A DNA stretch of 39,118 nt from assembly GCA_002338385.1 (NCBI GenBank), contig DDIE01000014.1:1-39118 (forward strand). Reading direction: 5' to 3'. The position numbers were made by a program, and so were the translations under genes. Positions 31,990-39,118 of the stretch are shown in pieces. Within the stretch, counting starts at the first letter, position 1; every line of letters begins with the position of its first letter. Origin of the DNA: Proteobacteria bacterium UBA1858. Its GTDB lineage: Bacteria > Pseudomonadota > Gammaproteobacteria > UBA4575. The notes below the pieces were generated by a model. The model saw only the letters and a program-made list of their open reading frames with translations, did not search any database and was not told where the DNA came from.

Positions 31990-33311
31990 CCACAGCTGCC
32001 AAGCTTACCGCCGTTACCGCTGTTATTTACCTAGCTGTGGCAACACCACTCCACGCGCAGGGGCTGGCTGAAGTGTATTTGCTCGCACAAAAACAGGACC
32101 CGATCATCAAACAGGCCGAAGCTAACTATCACGCCGCAGCGCAAGCACGACCGCTCGCACGAGCTGCCCTATTACCTCAGATTAGTTTCTCTGCTGAAAA
32201 CTCAGAAAACCGACTGGAAGTGAAGGGGAATACGTTTGGTGTGCCCGGCTCCAAGGTGGACTACAACACTAAGGGTTATCAGCTAGGGCTCACCCAATCT
32301 CTCTATAATCGTGATTTCTACATTCAACTCAGACAATCAAAGAATATAGTTGCTCGGGCGCAAATTGAATGGGACTTATCAAAACAAGATCTGATGATTC
32401 GTTTGATTGAGGCCTACTTTAATGTCTTATCTGCGCGCGATACCCTCACTTATGCCCGCGCGGAAAAACGCGCGATTGGGCGTCAGCTTGAGCAAGCTGA
32501 AAATCGGTTTGAGGTTGGTTTATCTGCCATCACCGATGTCAAAGACGCTCAATCATCTTATGACTTGTCCGTGGCGCAAGAAATTGCAGCCAGCACTGCG
32601 CTGGAAACTAGTCTGGATAATTTAGCCATGATGACGGGTGAGCGTTTAGAGATGTTTGCCCAGCGCGCAGACAACATCAATCCTGTGGTACCAGAACCCG
32701 CAGACATCCAGACATGGCTTGACACTGCACTGACACAAAACCTACGCCTGTTAATCAATGAATATGAAACGACGATTGCCCAGCAAGACATAAAACGGAG
32801 TCAGTCAGGTTATTACCCCACTCTGGATATCGTAGCCAGCCATAGTGATGTCGAGAGTGGTGGCCTTACCGGAGACCGAGAATCAAAAGACTCGAAAATT
32901 GGTCTAGAACTCAACTTTCCTATCTTCCGGGGCGGTGGTACCTATTACCAAACCAAGGAAAGTCGCTTCCTGTATCAAGCCTCGCTGCAGGCGCATGAGC
33001 AAATTAAGCGTGAAGTCACGCGTGATACACGTCAGGCCTACCACAATGTTGTCGCAGGCGTCAGTCAGGTACAGGCATTGGCAAAAGCGCTAGAGTCAGC
33101 ACAAGTCAGTGCCGAGGCTAACGAAATTGGGTTTGAAGTCGGCACCAGAACCACGATTGATGTGCTGCTGTCGCTGCGCGCGGTGTATCAGGCGCAACGG
33201 GATTTATCGCGCGCACGCTACGATCATCTGATCGATACTTTACAACTGAAATATGCCGCCGGCACGCTCAACAATGAAGATATCATGCTGATCGACCAAG
33301 CCATGCATTAA
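31986..33311 (+). CDS. tolC: TolC-type outer-membrane efflux channel
   Basis: TolC forms a trimeric outer-membrane channel with a periplasmic alpha-barrel, used by RND and ABC efflux pumps and type I secretion. The 441-residue protein starts with a signal peptide (cleavage near PLHA-QG). It then has LAEVYLLAQKQDPIIKQAEANYHA (residues 27-50) and the paired repeats of outer-membrane efflux proteins, with helices rich in Gln, Ala and Asp, such as QLEQAENRFEVGLSAITDVKDAQ and EANEIGFEVGTRTTIDVLLS. The start overlaps the small Cys-rich ORF by 4 bases. Confidence 0.95.
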   Translation: MTTAAKLTAVTAVIYLAVATPLHAQGLAEVYLLAQKQDPIIKQAEANYHAAAQARPLARAALLPQISFSAENSENRLEVKGNTFGVPGSKVDYNTKGYQLGLTQSLYNRDFYIQLRQSKNIVARAQIEWDLSKQDLMIRLIEAYFNVLSARDTLTYARAEKRAIGRQLEQAENRFEVGLSAITDVKDAQSSYDLSVAQEIAASTALETSLDNLAMMTGERLEMFAQRADNINPVVPEPADIQTWLDTALTQNLRLLINEYETTIAQQDIKRSQSGYYPTLDIVASHSDVESGGLTGDRESKDSKIGLELNFPIFRGGGTYYQTKESRFLYQASLQAHEQIKREVTRDTRQAYHNVVAGVSQVQALAKALESAQVSAEANEIGFEVGTRTTIDVLLSLRAVYQAQRDLSRARYDHLIDTLQLKYAAGTLNNEDIMLIDQAMH

Positions 33312-33344
33312 CACTCCGCTAGCACTCAGTCTGTCTGCTGCCGG

Positions 33345-34271
33345 CTAGTCGTTTGCCTCACTCAGCCAATCTTTATATTGATCTACCTCACCATGCACAA
33401 TCTGGAAATAGGTCGCTTGCAGTTTTTCAGTAATCGGCCCGCGGGAACCATTGCCAATAGGACGCTGATCTAATTCCCTAATCGGCGTCACCTCTGCGGC
33501 AGTGCCTGTGAAAAACGCCTCATCAGCGATGTATACCTCATCGCGTGAAATTTGTTTCTCAACCACGGGTATTTGCATTTGCTTGGCGATAGTAATGATC
33601 GTTTGACGAGTTATTCCATCCAACGCCGAACTCAGTTCTGGTGTATATAAGATTCCGTCCCTGACAATAAACACATTCTCCCCACTGCCTTCTGCAACAA
33701 AGCCTTGTGGGTCGAGCATCAGCGCTTCATCATAGCCATCCTGCGCAGCGTCTTGCAAAGCCAACATAGAATTCACATAGTGACCGTTCACTTTGGCTTT
33801 ACACATCGTGGCATTAGCATGATGACGTGTGAATGAGGACGTCTTGACCTTGATACCGTTTTCTAATTTTTCCTTACCCATGTAGGCGCCCCACTCCCAG
33901 GCCGCCACAATACAATGCACTTGCAAAGCTTCTGCGCGCAAGCCCATACCTTCAGAGCCATAAAAACACATCGGACGGATGTAGCCGTATCTCATATCAT
34001 TGGCCTGTACCACCTCAATCTGAGCCTGATTGAGTTGTTGCGCACTAAAAGGTACTTTCATACCGATGATCTTTGCCGAGTTGAGCAGTCGTTTAGTGTG
34101 GTCTTGCAAACGAAAAATTGCTGTACCGATAGTGCCATCATAGGCACGCACACCCTCAAATACACCTGCCCCGTAGTGCAAAGTGTGTGTCAGCACATGG
34201 GTTTCAGCATCACGCCAATCCACCATCTCACCATCACGCCAAATTTTCCCATCTCTGTCTGACATCGACAT
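33345..34271 (-). CDS. ilvE: Branched-chain-amino-acid aminotransferase
   Basis: IlvE is a class IV PLP aminotransferase that makes the last step in Val, Leu and Ile synthesis. The 308-residue protein begins DRDGKIWRDGEMVDWRDAETHVLTHTLHYG, in which residues 4-33 include the family start, and has GAGVFEGVRAY. The PLP lysine is in MCKAKVNGHYVNS, and ALMLDPQGFVAEGSGENVF (residues near 187-205) is also typical. It is 19 bases downstream of glnE on the same strand, the arrangement known in Pseudomonas. Confidence 0.96.
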   Translation of the reverse strand: MSMSDRDGKIWRDGEMVDWRDAETHVLTHTLHYGAGVFEGVRAYDGTIGTAIFRLQDHTKRLLNSAKIIGMKVPFSAQQLNQAQIEVVQANDMRYGYIRPMCFYGSEGMGLRAEALQVHCIVAAWEWGAYMGKEKLENGIKVKTSSFTRHHANATMCKAKVNGHYVNSMLALQDAAQDGYDEALMLDPQGFVAEGSGENVFIVRDGILYTPELSSALDGITRQTIITIAKQMQIPVVEKQISRDEVYIADEAFFTGTAAEVTPIRELDQRPIGNGSRGPITEKLQATYFQIVHGEVDQYKDWLSEAND

Positions 34272-34290
34272 ATGTTCTTCTCCTAATCCT

Positions 34291-37104
34291 TTAACGACCT
34301 ATAATTTGATTCCAGCATTCTCTAACTTTTTCGCGCGCGGAAATATACTCTTGACTAGATACTTCTGGTTTACATGCAAGCAGCGCTTTAGTGTGCATCA
34401 CTTGTCGATACTGACGGTAAATGTCACTTAACTCTTGTGCTGTAGCGGCCGGTATCACAGCGATATCCGCGCAACACTCTAACAGACGGATGTTGTCTGA
34501 GTACATACACAGTTCAGCATGATCACTGGCATATGCCAGCACCATATATTGCACCATAAATTCAATGTCCGTGATACCTCCAAGATCATGCTTGAGATGG
34601 AATCGGCGAGCATCCTTGCTGGCTTTTTCAGCCAACATTTTCTGGCGCATAGTATTCACCTCCTGTGCCAATTGCTGGGGATCTCTCGCCTGCCTCAAAA
34701 TCGATTGGCGCAGGTCATTGAACTGTGTCACCAGCGACTCATCACCAGCAATGCAGCGCGCGCGCACCAGCGCTTGAATCTCCCAAATCCAGGCCCGTTG
34801 CTGATAATAATCACGCATAAAATCAAAACTCGTGAGCAGCGCTCCAGCGGCCCCATCGGGGCGTAAGCGGGTATCGACCTCGTATAATCGACCACTGACC
34901 GTCTGCAAGGTCAACATTTGGGTTAAACGTTGCACCAGGTGTGTGCTTTTGGTTATCTGCAGTTGGCGCGAGGCTTGATCTGACTGTTCTACAGGTAGAT
35001 TTTTAGCTACATACACAAGGTCTAGGTCAGAACCATAACTCATCTCCAGACCGCCCAGCTTACCGAATGCAATGACCCCAATATGGTCTCTAATATCGCT
35101 GCCAAAGTCCTGTCTGAGACAGCTTATACAGCCATTCACCATCACCTCGGCCAGCCAGCTGAGCTGATCACTGACACGCATCAAAGTCAGTGTGCCACTG
35201 ACATCAGCGCAGGCAATACGTAATTCATGTGCATGCTTGAAGTAGCGAACACGCTCCAATATTTGCTCGTACGATAGCGCCTGATGGCTGAGTACTTGCG
35301 CTTGAAAATGATCCTGTAACACCAGGCGATCTGTAAAATCCTGTGCGGTGAGCGGATGCACTAACTCATCCAACAGCAGCGGATATGTAGTCAGGTGGTT
35401 GACTATCCATGGGCTTGCCGTGCTCACCTTGATGAGTTGCTTAAGGATGGCCTCGTTTTCATCCAGCATGACTAAATATATCGAACGCCGCAGGATACTC
35501 TGCACCAGCATGAATAAATCTGACAGTGATTTCTCAGCGAGATCGGCATCCACCAGCTGACTTAAAAAATTGGGCATAAAGCTGTTCAAACGTGATCGTC
35601 CCAAACTGTCTTGCTTACGATAAGCAACACTATTAACCAATTTCCCAAGTTGCAGATGCAACTGTTGTGGTAATTTAAAGCCTGACTCAGATAACAGGCT
35701 GGTATAGTCATCGCCCTGTTCAGAGGCATACTTATCCCAAATCAAGCAGTAGCTGCTGCGATCAGTTGGCTGCTCTTGATCGCTTCTTATTTTTAGGAAT
35801 ACAGCATTAACATGGTTTCTGTGCATAGCCAGTTGCTGCTGGAAACCAGCCGCTGTCTCAAAACCCATCGACCGGGCGAGCAAGACTTGGTCGTCTGGTT
35901 TGTCCGGCAGCTGATGAGTCTGCTCATCTTCCGACATTTGCAGACGATTTTCGGTTTGACGCAAAAATTTATATGCTGCTAGCAGAGCACTGACTTCCTG
36001 TTGAGTGAGATAACCCAGCTGGGCAATGAACTGACTCGCGTCGAAAATATGGTTAGTTTGTAATGCTAATTCGCGACCACCATAAACCAGTTGAAAAAAT
36101 TGAATAATAAATTCAATTTCTCGAATACCGCCCTGGCCGAGCTTAATATTATCGCTATTACCCTTTTGGATTTCCTGCTGGGCAATTAAGTCTTTCATTT
36201 CGCGCAGGGTATGGATGACAGTGAAATCCACATACTTGCGGTAGACAAAATTCTGCCTGATGCTAGCAAAGATACGTTGCTCATGGTCGCTGCCTGTCAA
36301 CATGCGTGCCTTCAAAAACGCGTAGCGTTCCCACTCACGTCCATGCGTAATAAAATACTCCTCCAGGCTATCAAAGCTGACCACTAACGGACCGGATTCA
36401 CCAAATGGCCGTAATCGGCAGTCGATCCGATAGACAAAACCGTCAACAGTCTGACTGCCCAGCAGATCAATCAATTTCTGGCCGAGCAAAGTAAAGTATT
36501 CTTGATGAGTGATCGCGCTTGGCCCCGCGGTTTGTCCTGCACCGCTGTAACAGAACACTAAATCGATATCAGATGAAAAATTTAATTCACGTCCACCCAA
36601 CTTGCCTAACGCCAACACACACATCTCAGCCGCTTGCTGGTTCTCCATCAGCGGCTGACCATGTTTGCTTTGTAAGCGCTCATGCAGCCAAGCGACACTC
36701 ACTTGGACACAGACATCAGCCACATTACTCAAGGCGGTCAGGATTGTTTCGATGGCTGTATTCAGAATCAATTCTTGCCAGCAAATCAAGAGACACTGGA
36801 AGTGACGAAATTCTCGTATGCATTGCTTGTATTGTTGCTCATCGTCGAGTCCAGCGAGACGCACTGACAGGTTCTTGTGCAAGCAAGGCAGGCTTTGATC
36901 GATACTACCGCTGATTGTCAATAATTCATCCAACTGATGGGGGTAACGCTGACAAACACGCATGGCATAGGGGCTTTGCTGCCACAATAACTGAATATCA
37001 CGTTGCTGTTGTTGAGCAATTGTCTGCCTGTTGTGCGCGCGCATGAACGCTTGCCAAGCATGTTGAATGGCGGGATCGATCTGCACGAAATCGCTATTTT
37101 TCAA
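34291..37104 (-). CDS. glnE: Glutamine synthetase adenylyltransferase/deadenylase
   Basis: GlnE attaches AMP to glutamine synthetase to inactivate it, and removes it by phosphorolysis, in response to PII. The 937-residue length is normal. There are two nucleotidyltransferase domains. The first has GGRELNFSSDIDLVF, with D179 and D181, and carries the deadenylylation activity. The second has GGLEMSYGSDLDLVY near residue 690 and carries the adenylylation activity. The helical linker joins them. It heads a unit with ilvE and diverges from the iron transport genes, with an 98-base gap to fbpA. Confidence 0.97.
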   Translation of the reverse strand: MKNSDFVQIDPAIQHAWQAFMRAHNRQTIAQQQQRDIQLLWQQSPYAMRVCQRYPHQLDELLTISGSIDQSLPCLHKNLSVRLAGLDDEQQYKQCIREFRHFQCLLICWQELILNTAIETILTALSNVADVCVQVSVAWLHERLQSKHGQPLMENQQAAEMCVLALGKLGGRELNFSSDIDLVFCYSGAGQTAGPSAITHQEYFTLLGQKLIDLLGSQTVDGFVYRIDCRLRPFGESGPLVVSFDSLEEYFITHGREWERYAFLKARMLTGSDHEQRIFASIRQNFVYRKYVDFTVIHTLREMKDLIAQQEIQKGNSDNIKLGQGGIREIEFIIQFFQLVYGGRELALQTNHIFDASQFIAQLGYLTQQEVSALLAAYKFLRQTENRLQMSEDEQTHQLPDKPDDQVLLARSMGFETAAGFQQQLAMHRNHVNAVFLKIRSDQEQPTDRSSYCLIWDKYASEQGDDYTSLLSESGFKLPQQLHLQLGKLVNSVAYRKQDSLGRSRLNSFMPNFLSQLVDADLAEKSLSDLFMLVQSILRRSIYLVMLDENEAILKQLIKVSTASPWIVNHLTTYPLLLDELVHPLTAQDFTDRLVLQDHFQAQVLSHQALSYEQILERVRYFKHAHELRIACADVSGTLTLMRVSDQLSWLAEVMVNGCISCLRQDFGSDIRDHIGVIAFGKLGGLEMSYGSDLDLVYVAKNLPVEQSDQASRQLQITKSTHLVQRLTQMLTLQTVSGRLYEVDTRLRPDGAAGALLTSFDFMRDYYQQRAWIWEIQALVRARCIAGDESLVTQFNDLRQSILRQARDPQQLAQEVNTMRQKMLAEKASKDARRFHLKHDLGGITDIEFMVQYMVLAYASDHAELCMYSDNIRLLECCADIAVIPAATAQELSDIYRQYRQVMHTKALLACKPEVSSQEYISAREKVRECWNQIIGR

Positions 37105-37127
37105 AACGTATACAGCCCTAATTTAAA

Positions 37128-37142
37128 TGAGAATGAGTCTCA
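37128..37142. promoter_or_regulatory. Probable Fur box ahead of the iron transport genes
   Basis: TGAGAAT-G-AGTCTCA at 37128-37142 is close to the 7-1-7 Fur consensus TGATAAT-n-ATTATCA (6 of 7 and 5 of 7 matches), with perfect TGAGA/TCTCA outer arms. It lies about 60 bases before the fbpA-like start. A TATTAT (37150-37155) and an overlapping TATGAT (37153-37158) are candidate -10 sites just downstream, so Fur would cover the -35 region. It also lies 24 bases upstream of the glnE start. Confidence 0.62.
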
Positions 37143-37202
37143 ACTGTGTTATTATGATGCGCACTTGAATTTCCTCCATTCTTACACACAGTGATTGTTA
37201 AC

Positions 37203-38222
37203 ATGAAATACCAAAATAACAGTGTTATTTGTCTGTTTTTATGCGCCTGCCTTGCTCAATCAGCTCATTCCACGGAAGAATTGAATGTCTATTCTGCGCG
37301 CAAGGAAGCATACATCAAACCCTTGCTTGACCAGTTTGCTGAAGCGAACAAGGTAACGGTTAATCTTGTTACCAGTAAAGCAGATGCCCTCATTCAGCGC
37401 CTCAAGAGTGAGGCTGAGAACACACCGGCTGATGTCTTGATTACAGTGGATGCTGGTCGATTACATCGGGCAAAACAAGCGCAACTTCTGCAGGCCGTCG
37501 GCCGCGCTAGGTTCGCTCAATCCGCACCTGCGCAATATATGGATCCTGAAGGTTACTGGTTTGGTTTGTCACTCAGAGCACGCCCCCTGGTCTATCATCC
37601 ACAGCGCGTCAAGCCGCAGCAACTGTCCAGCTACCAAGCGCTAGCTAATCAAGCCTGGTCAAAACGCATTTGTATACGATCCTCCAATAATATTTATAAC
37701 CAGTCACTGGTTGCTGCCATGATTGCTCATCACGGCATCGATAACACCCAGCAATGGGCTAACCGATTGGTCAAAAATCTGGCCCGTAATCCACAGGGTG
37801 GTGATCGTGATCAAATCAAAGCAGTGGTTGCCGGGCAATGCGATGTGGCCGTGGTGAATACTTACTATCTGGCAAAAATGATGGCGGGCAGTGCCGAGGA
37901 AAAAGCGGTGGCTGATCAAGTCCGAGTATTCTGGGCGAATCAAGACACTCACGGAACGCATGTCAATGTCAGCGGTATCGCAGTCACTAAATATGCCAGC
38001 AATCCTGCCTTGGCGATTAAATTAATTGAGTTTTTATACACCGACCAGGCGCAATCATGGTACGGCGATGTCAATATGGAATATCCAGTGCGCAGCGGTA
38101 TCGTGACCCATCCCACATTGATTTCATGGGGTGAGTTCAAAGCCGATCCGTTAGCCCTTGATCAACTCGGTATTTTTAATTCAGATGCCGTCAAGATTAT
38201 GGATATCGCCGGTTGGAAATAA
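37203..38222 (+). CDS. Ferric iron ABC transporter, periplasmic binding protein (FbpA/AfuA-like)
   Basis: This 339-residue protein has a signal peptide (cleavage near AHS-TE) followed by LNVYSARKEAYIKPLL, the usual start of FbpA-type ferric-binding proteins. The paired tyrosines Y221 and Y222 in VNTYYLAKMM are the iron ligands of this family. The C-terminal region has VNVSGIAVTKYASNPALAIKLIEFLYTDQAQ (residues near 256-286). ATG 37203 is preferred over a GTG at 37191. A probable Fur box stands upstream, and a matching permease gene follows 42 bases later. Confidence 0.94.
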   Translation: MKYQNNSVICLFLCACLAQSAHSTEELNVYSARKEAYIKPLLDQFAEANKVTVNLVTSKADALIQRLKSEAENTPADVLITVDAGRLHRAKQAQLLQAVGRARFAQSAPAQYMDPEGYWFGLSLRARPLVYHPQRVKPQQLSSYQALANQAWSKRICIRSSNNIYNQSLVAAMIAHHGIDNTQQWANRLVKNLARNPQGGDRDQIKAVVAGQCDVAVVNTYYLAKMMAGSAEEKAVADQVRVFWANQDTHGTHVNVSGIAVTKYASNPALAIKLIEFLYTDQAQSWYGDVNMEYPVRSGIVTHPTLISWGEFKADPLALDQLGIFNSDAVKIMDIAGWK

Positions 38223-38264
38223 GCGCGGGCACTCACTTCTACGGACTCGATCAAATTGTTCACT

Positions 38265-39118
38265 ATGACCCGTACATCTAACACTCTCTGGTGGCTGACT
38301 GTGGTCACGATCGCCAGTCTGATGGTTATGCCACTGCTTGTGGTATTGCAGTTCAATCTGCAAGGCCATACGCCAACTTGGCAACATCTGTTGGACTATG
38401 TGCTGTGGAATTATATTAGTAATTCGCTGCAACTGGCTCTTGGTGTTGCTTTGGGCACATTTATTATCGGCGTGCCAACCGCTTGGTTATGTGCGTTGTA
38501 TCATTTCCCGGGCAAGCGTTATCTAGAGTTTCTGCTCTTACTGCCCCTCGCGATGCCCGCCTACATCATCGCCTACACCTATACAGGTATTCTAGATTTT
38601 GCCGGCCCTGTGCAAACTGCGCTACGAGATCATTTCGATTGGTCATATGGTCAATACTGGTTTCCTGAAATACGCTCCATGGGTGGTGCCATCGCCATGT
38701 TTTCGTTTGTGCTTTACCCCTATGTTTTTTTGCTGACACGCTCAACCTTAATCGCCCAATCACACAATCTGACCCATGCGGCCCAGTCGCTGGGGGCGAA
38801 CAGCCTAGAACGTTTGACCCTGATTATTCTGCCGCTGGCACGCCCGGCGATTGTGGCCGGCGTCATGTTAGCGCTCATGGAAACACTGGCAGATTACGGC
38901 ACGGTCCAATATTTTGGCATCGACACCTTTACCACCGGTATCATCCGCACCTGGTTCGGCTTTGGCGAACCCCAAACCGCTGCACAACTATCCAGTCTAC
39001 TGATGCTGGTCGTATTCATGTTATTCATGTTCGAACAGCATTCGCGCAGACGCATCCGTTACCACAATACCAGTAACAGCTGCCATGCCACTGCACCCAC
39101 GCCACTCACCGGCGGCGC
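38265..39118 (+). CDS. Ferric iron ABC transporter permease (FbpB/AfuB-like), truncated by the window end
   Basis: An open frame from ATG 38265 to the window edge encodes 284 residues of a polytopic permease. The LLLLPLAMPAYIIAYTYTG segment (residues near 92-110) and the EAA-type loop THAAQSLGANSLERLTLIIL (near 169-188), followed by PLARPAIVAGV, mark it as the first half of an FbpB-type ferric permease. Several hydrophobic segments begin near residue 9, with MVMPLLVVLQ. FbpB proteins are normally about twice this length, so the second half continues beyond 39118. It should work with the fbpA-like protein and an ATPase outside the window. Confidence 0.9.
   Translation, partial: MTRTSNTLWWLTVVTIASLMVMPLLVVLQFNLQGHTPTWQHLLDYVLWNYISNSLQLALGVALGTFIIGVPTAWLCALYHFPGKRYLEFLLLLPLAMPAYIIAYTYTGILDFAGPVQTALRDHFDWSYGQYWFPEIRSMGGAIAMFSFVLYPYVFLLTRSTLIAQSHNLTHAAQSLGANSLERLTLIILPLARPAIVAGVMLALMETLADYGTVQYFGIDTFTTGIIRTWFGFGEPQTAAQLSSLLMLVVFMLFMFEQHSRRRIRYHNTSNSCHATAPTPLTGG

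Noticed and set aside
36519..36914. Plus-strand open frame of 131 codons inside glnE
   Set aside because: It lies antisense to glnE's conserved first catalytic domain and has no family features.
1..39118. tRNA or rRNA genes, CRISPR arrays, insertion sequences
   Set aside because: I found no cloverleaf with a T-arm, no regular short repeats with spacers, and no transposase gene on reading both strands.

Overview
The window is a chromosomal segment of a gammaproteobacterium with moderate G+C content and dense coding. The evidence is protein similarity (E. coli-like MreC, MsrA, oligopeptidase B, GreB, GlnE) and three gene neighbourhoods that I recall from Pseudomonas-type genomes: gatCAB divergent from mreBCD, glnE upstream of ilvE, and thiC beside tolC. 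The genus cannot be fixed from the sequence. I saw no phage, transposon, CRISPR array, rRNA or tRNA gene.

Region 1 to 7.0 kb: the tail of an unidentified gene, a small lipoprotein, a flavodoxin-fold oxidoreductase, gatCAB (Gln-tRNA amidotransferase) on the minus strand, and mreBCD (cell shape) on the plus strand. mreB has a clear extended -10 promoter, and mreC appears to start at an AUA codon. Region 7.0 to 10.7 kb: a ChaN-like exported protein and RNase D with directly abutting start codons, a BolA/IbaG protein, a shared terminator, two small exported c-type cytochromes, and an HExxH protein. Region 10.7 to 16.4 kb: metY (O-acetylhomoserine sulfhydrylase), a YheT-type hydrolase, a small membrane protein, a two-part methyltransferase-like protein, greB, two small unknown genes and a divergent TrmB-like methyltransferase. 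Region 16.4 to 20.1 kb: oligopeptidase B, a 71-residue unknown protein, pdxH and a DCC-family (DUF393) protein.

Region 20.2 to 25.1 kb is the most interesting block. Six genes run in one direction with overlapping or nearly touching ends: a DUF3429 membrane protein, an NTF2-like protein, a short-chain dehydrogenase, an FAD-dependent amine-oxidase-type protein, a DUF1365 protein and a cyclopropane-fatty-acid-synthase-like methyltransferase. This resembles a lipid-modification gene set known in other proteobacteria, where it is linked to singlet-oxygen or oxidative stress and to cyclopropane or methylated furan fatty acids. No ECF sigma or anti-sigma gene is present here. MsrA (methionine sulfoxide repair) and a TatD-family nuclease follow on the opposite strand.

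Region 26.6 to 39.1 kb: tcdA (tRNA ct6A formation), an NYN-domain protein with a charged tail, an ABM-like protein divergent from a membrane-anchored glutaredoxin, and thiC without a visible TPP riboswitch. Divergent from thiC are a rhodanese, a cryptic Cys-rich small ORF and tolC, with overlapping ends. Then come ilvE and glnE on the minus strand. A probable Fur-controlled ferric iron ABC importer (fbpA-like and a truncated fbpB-like gene) runs off the window's end.
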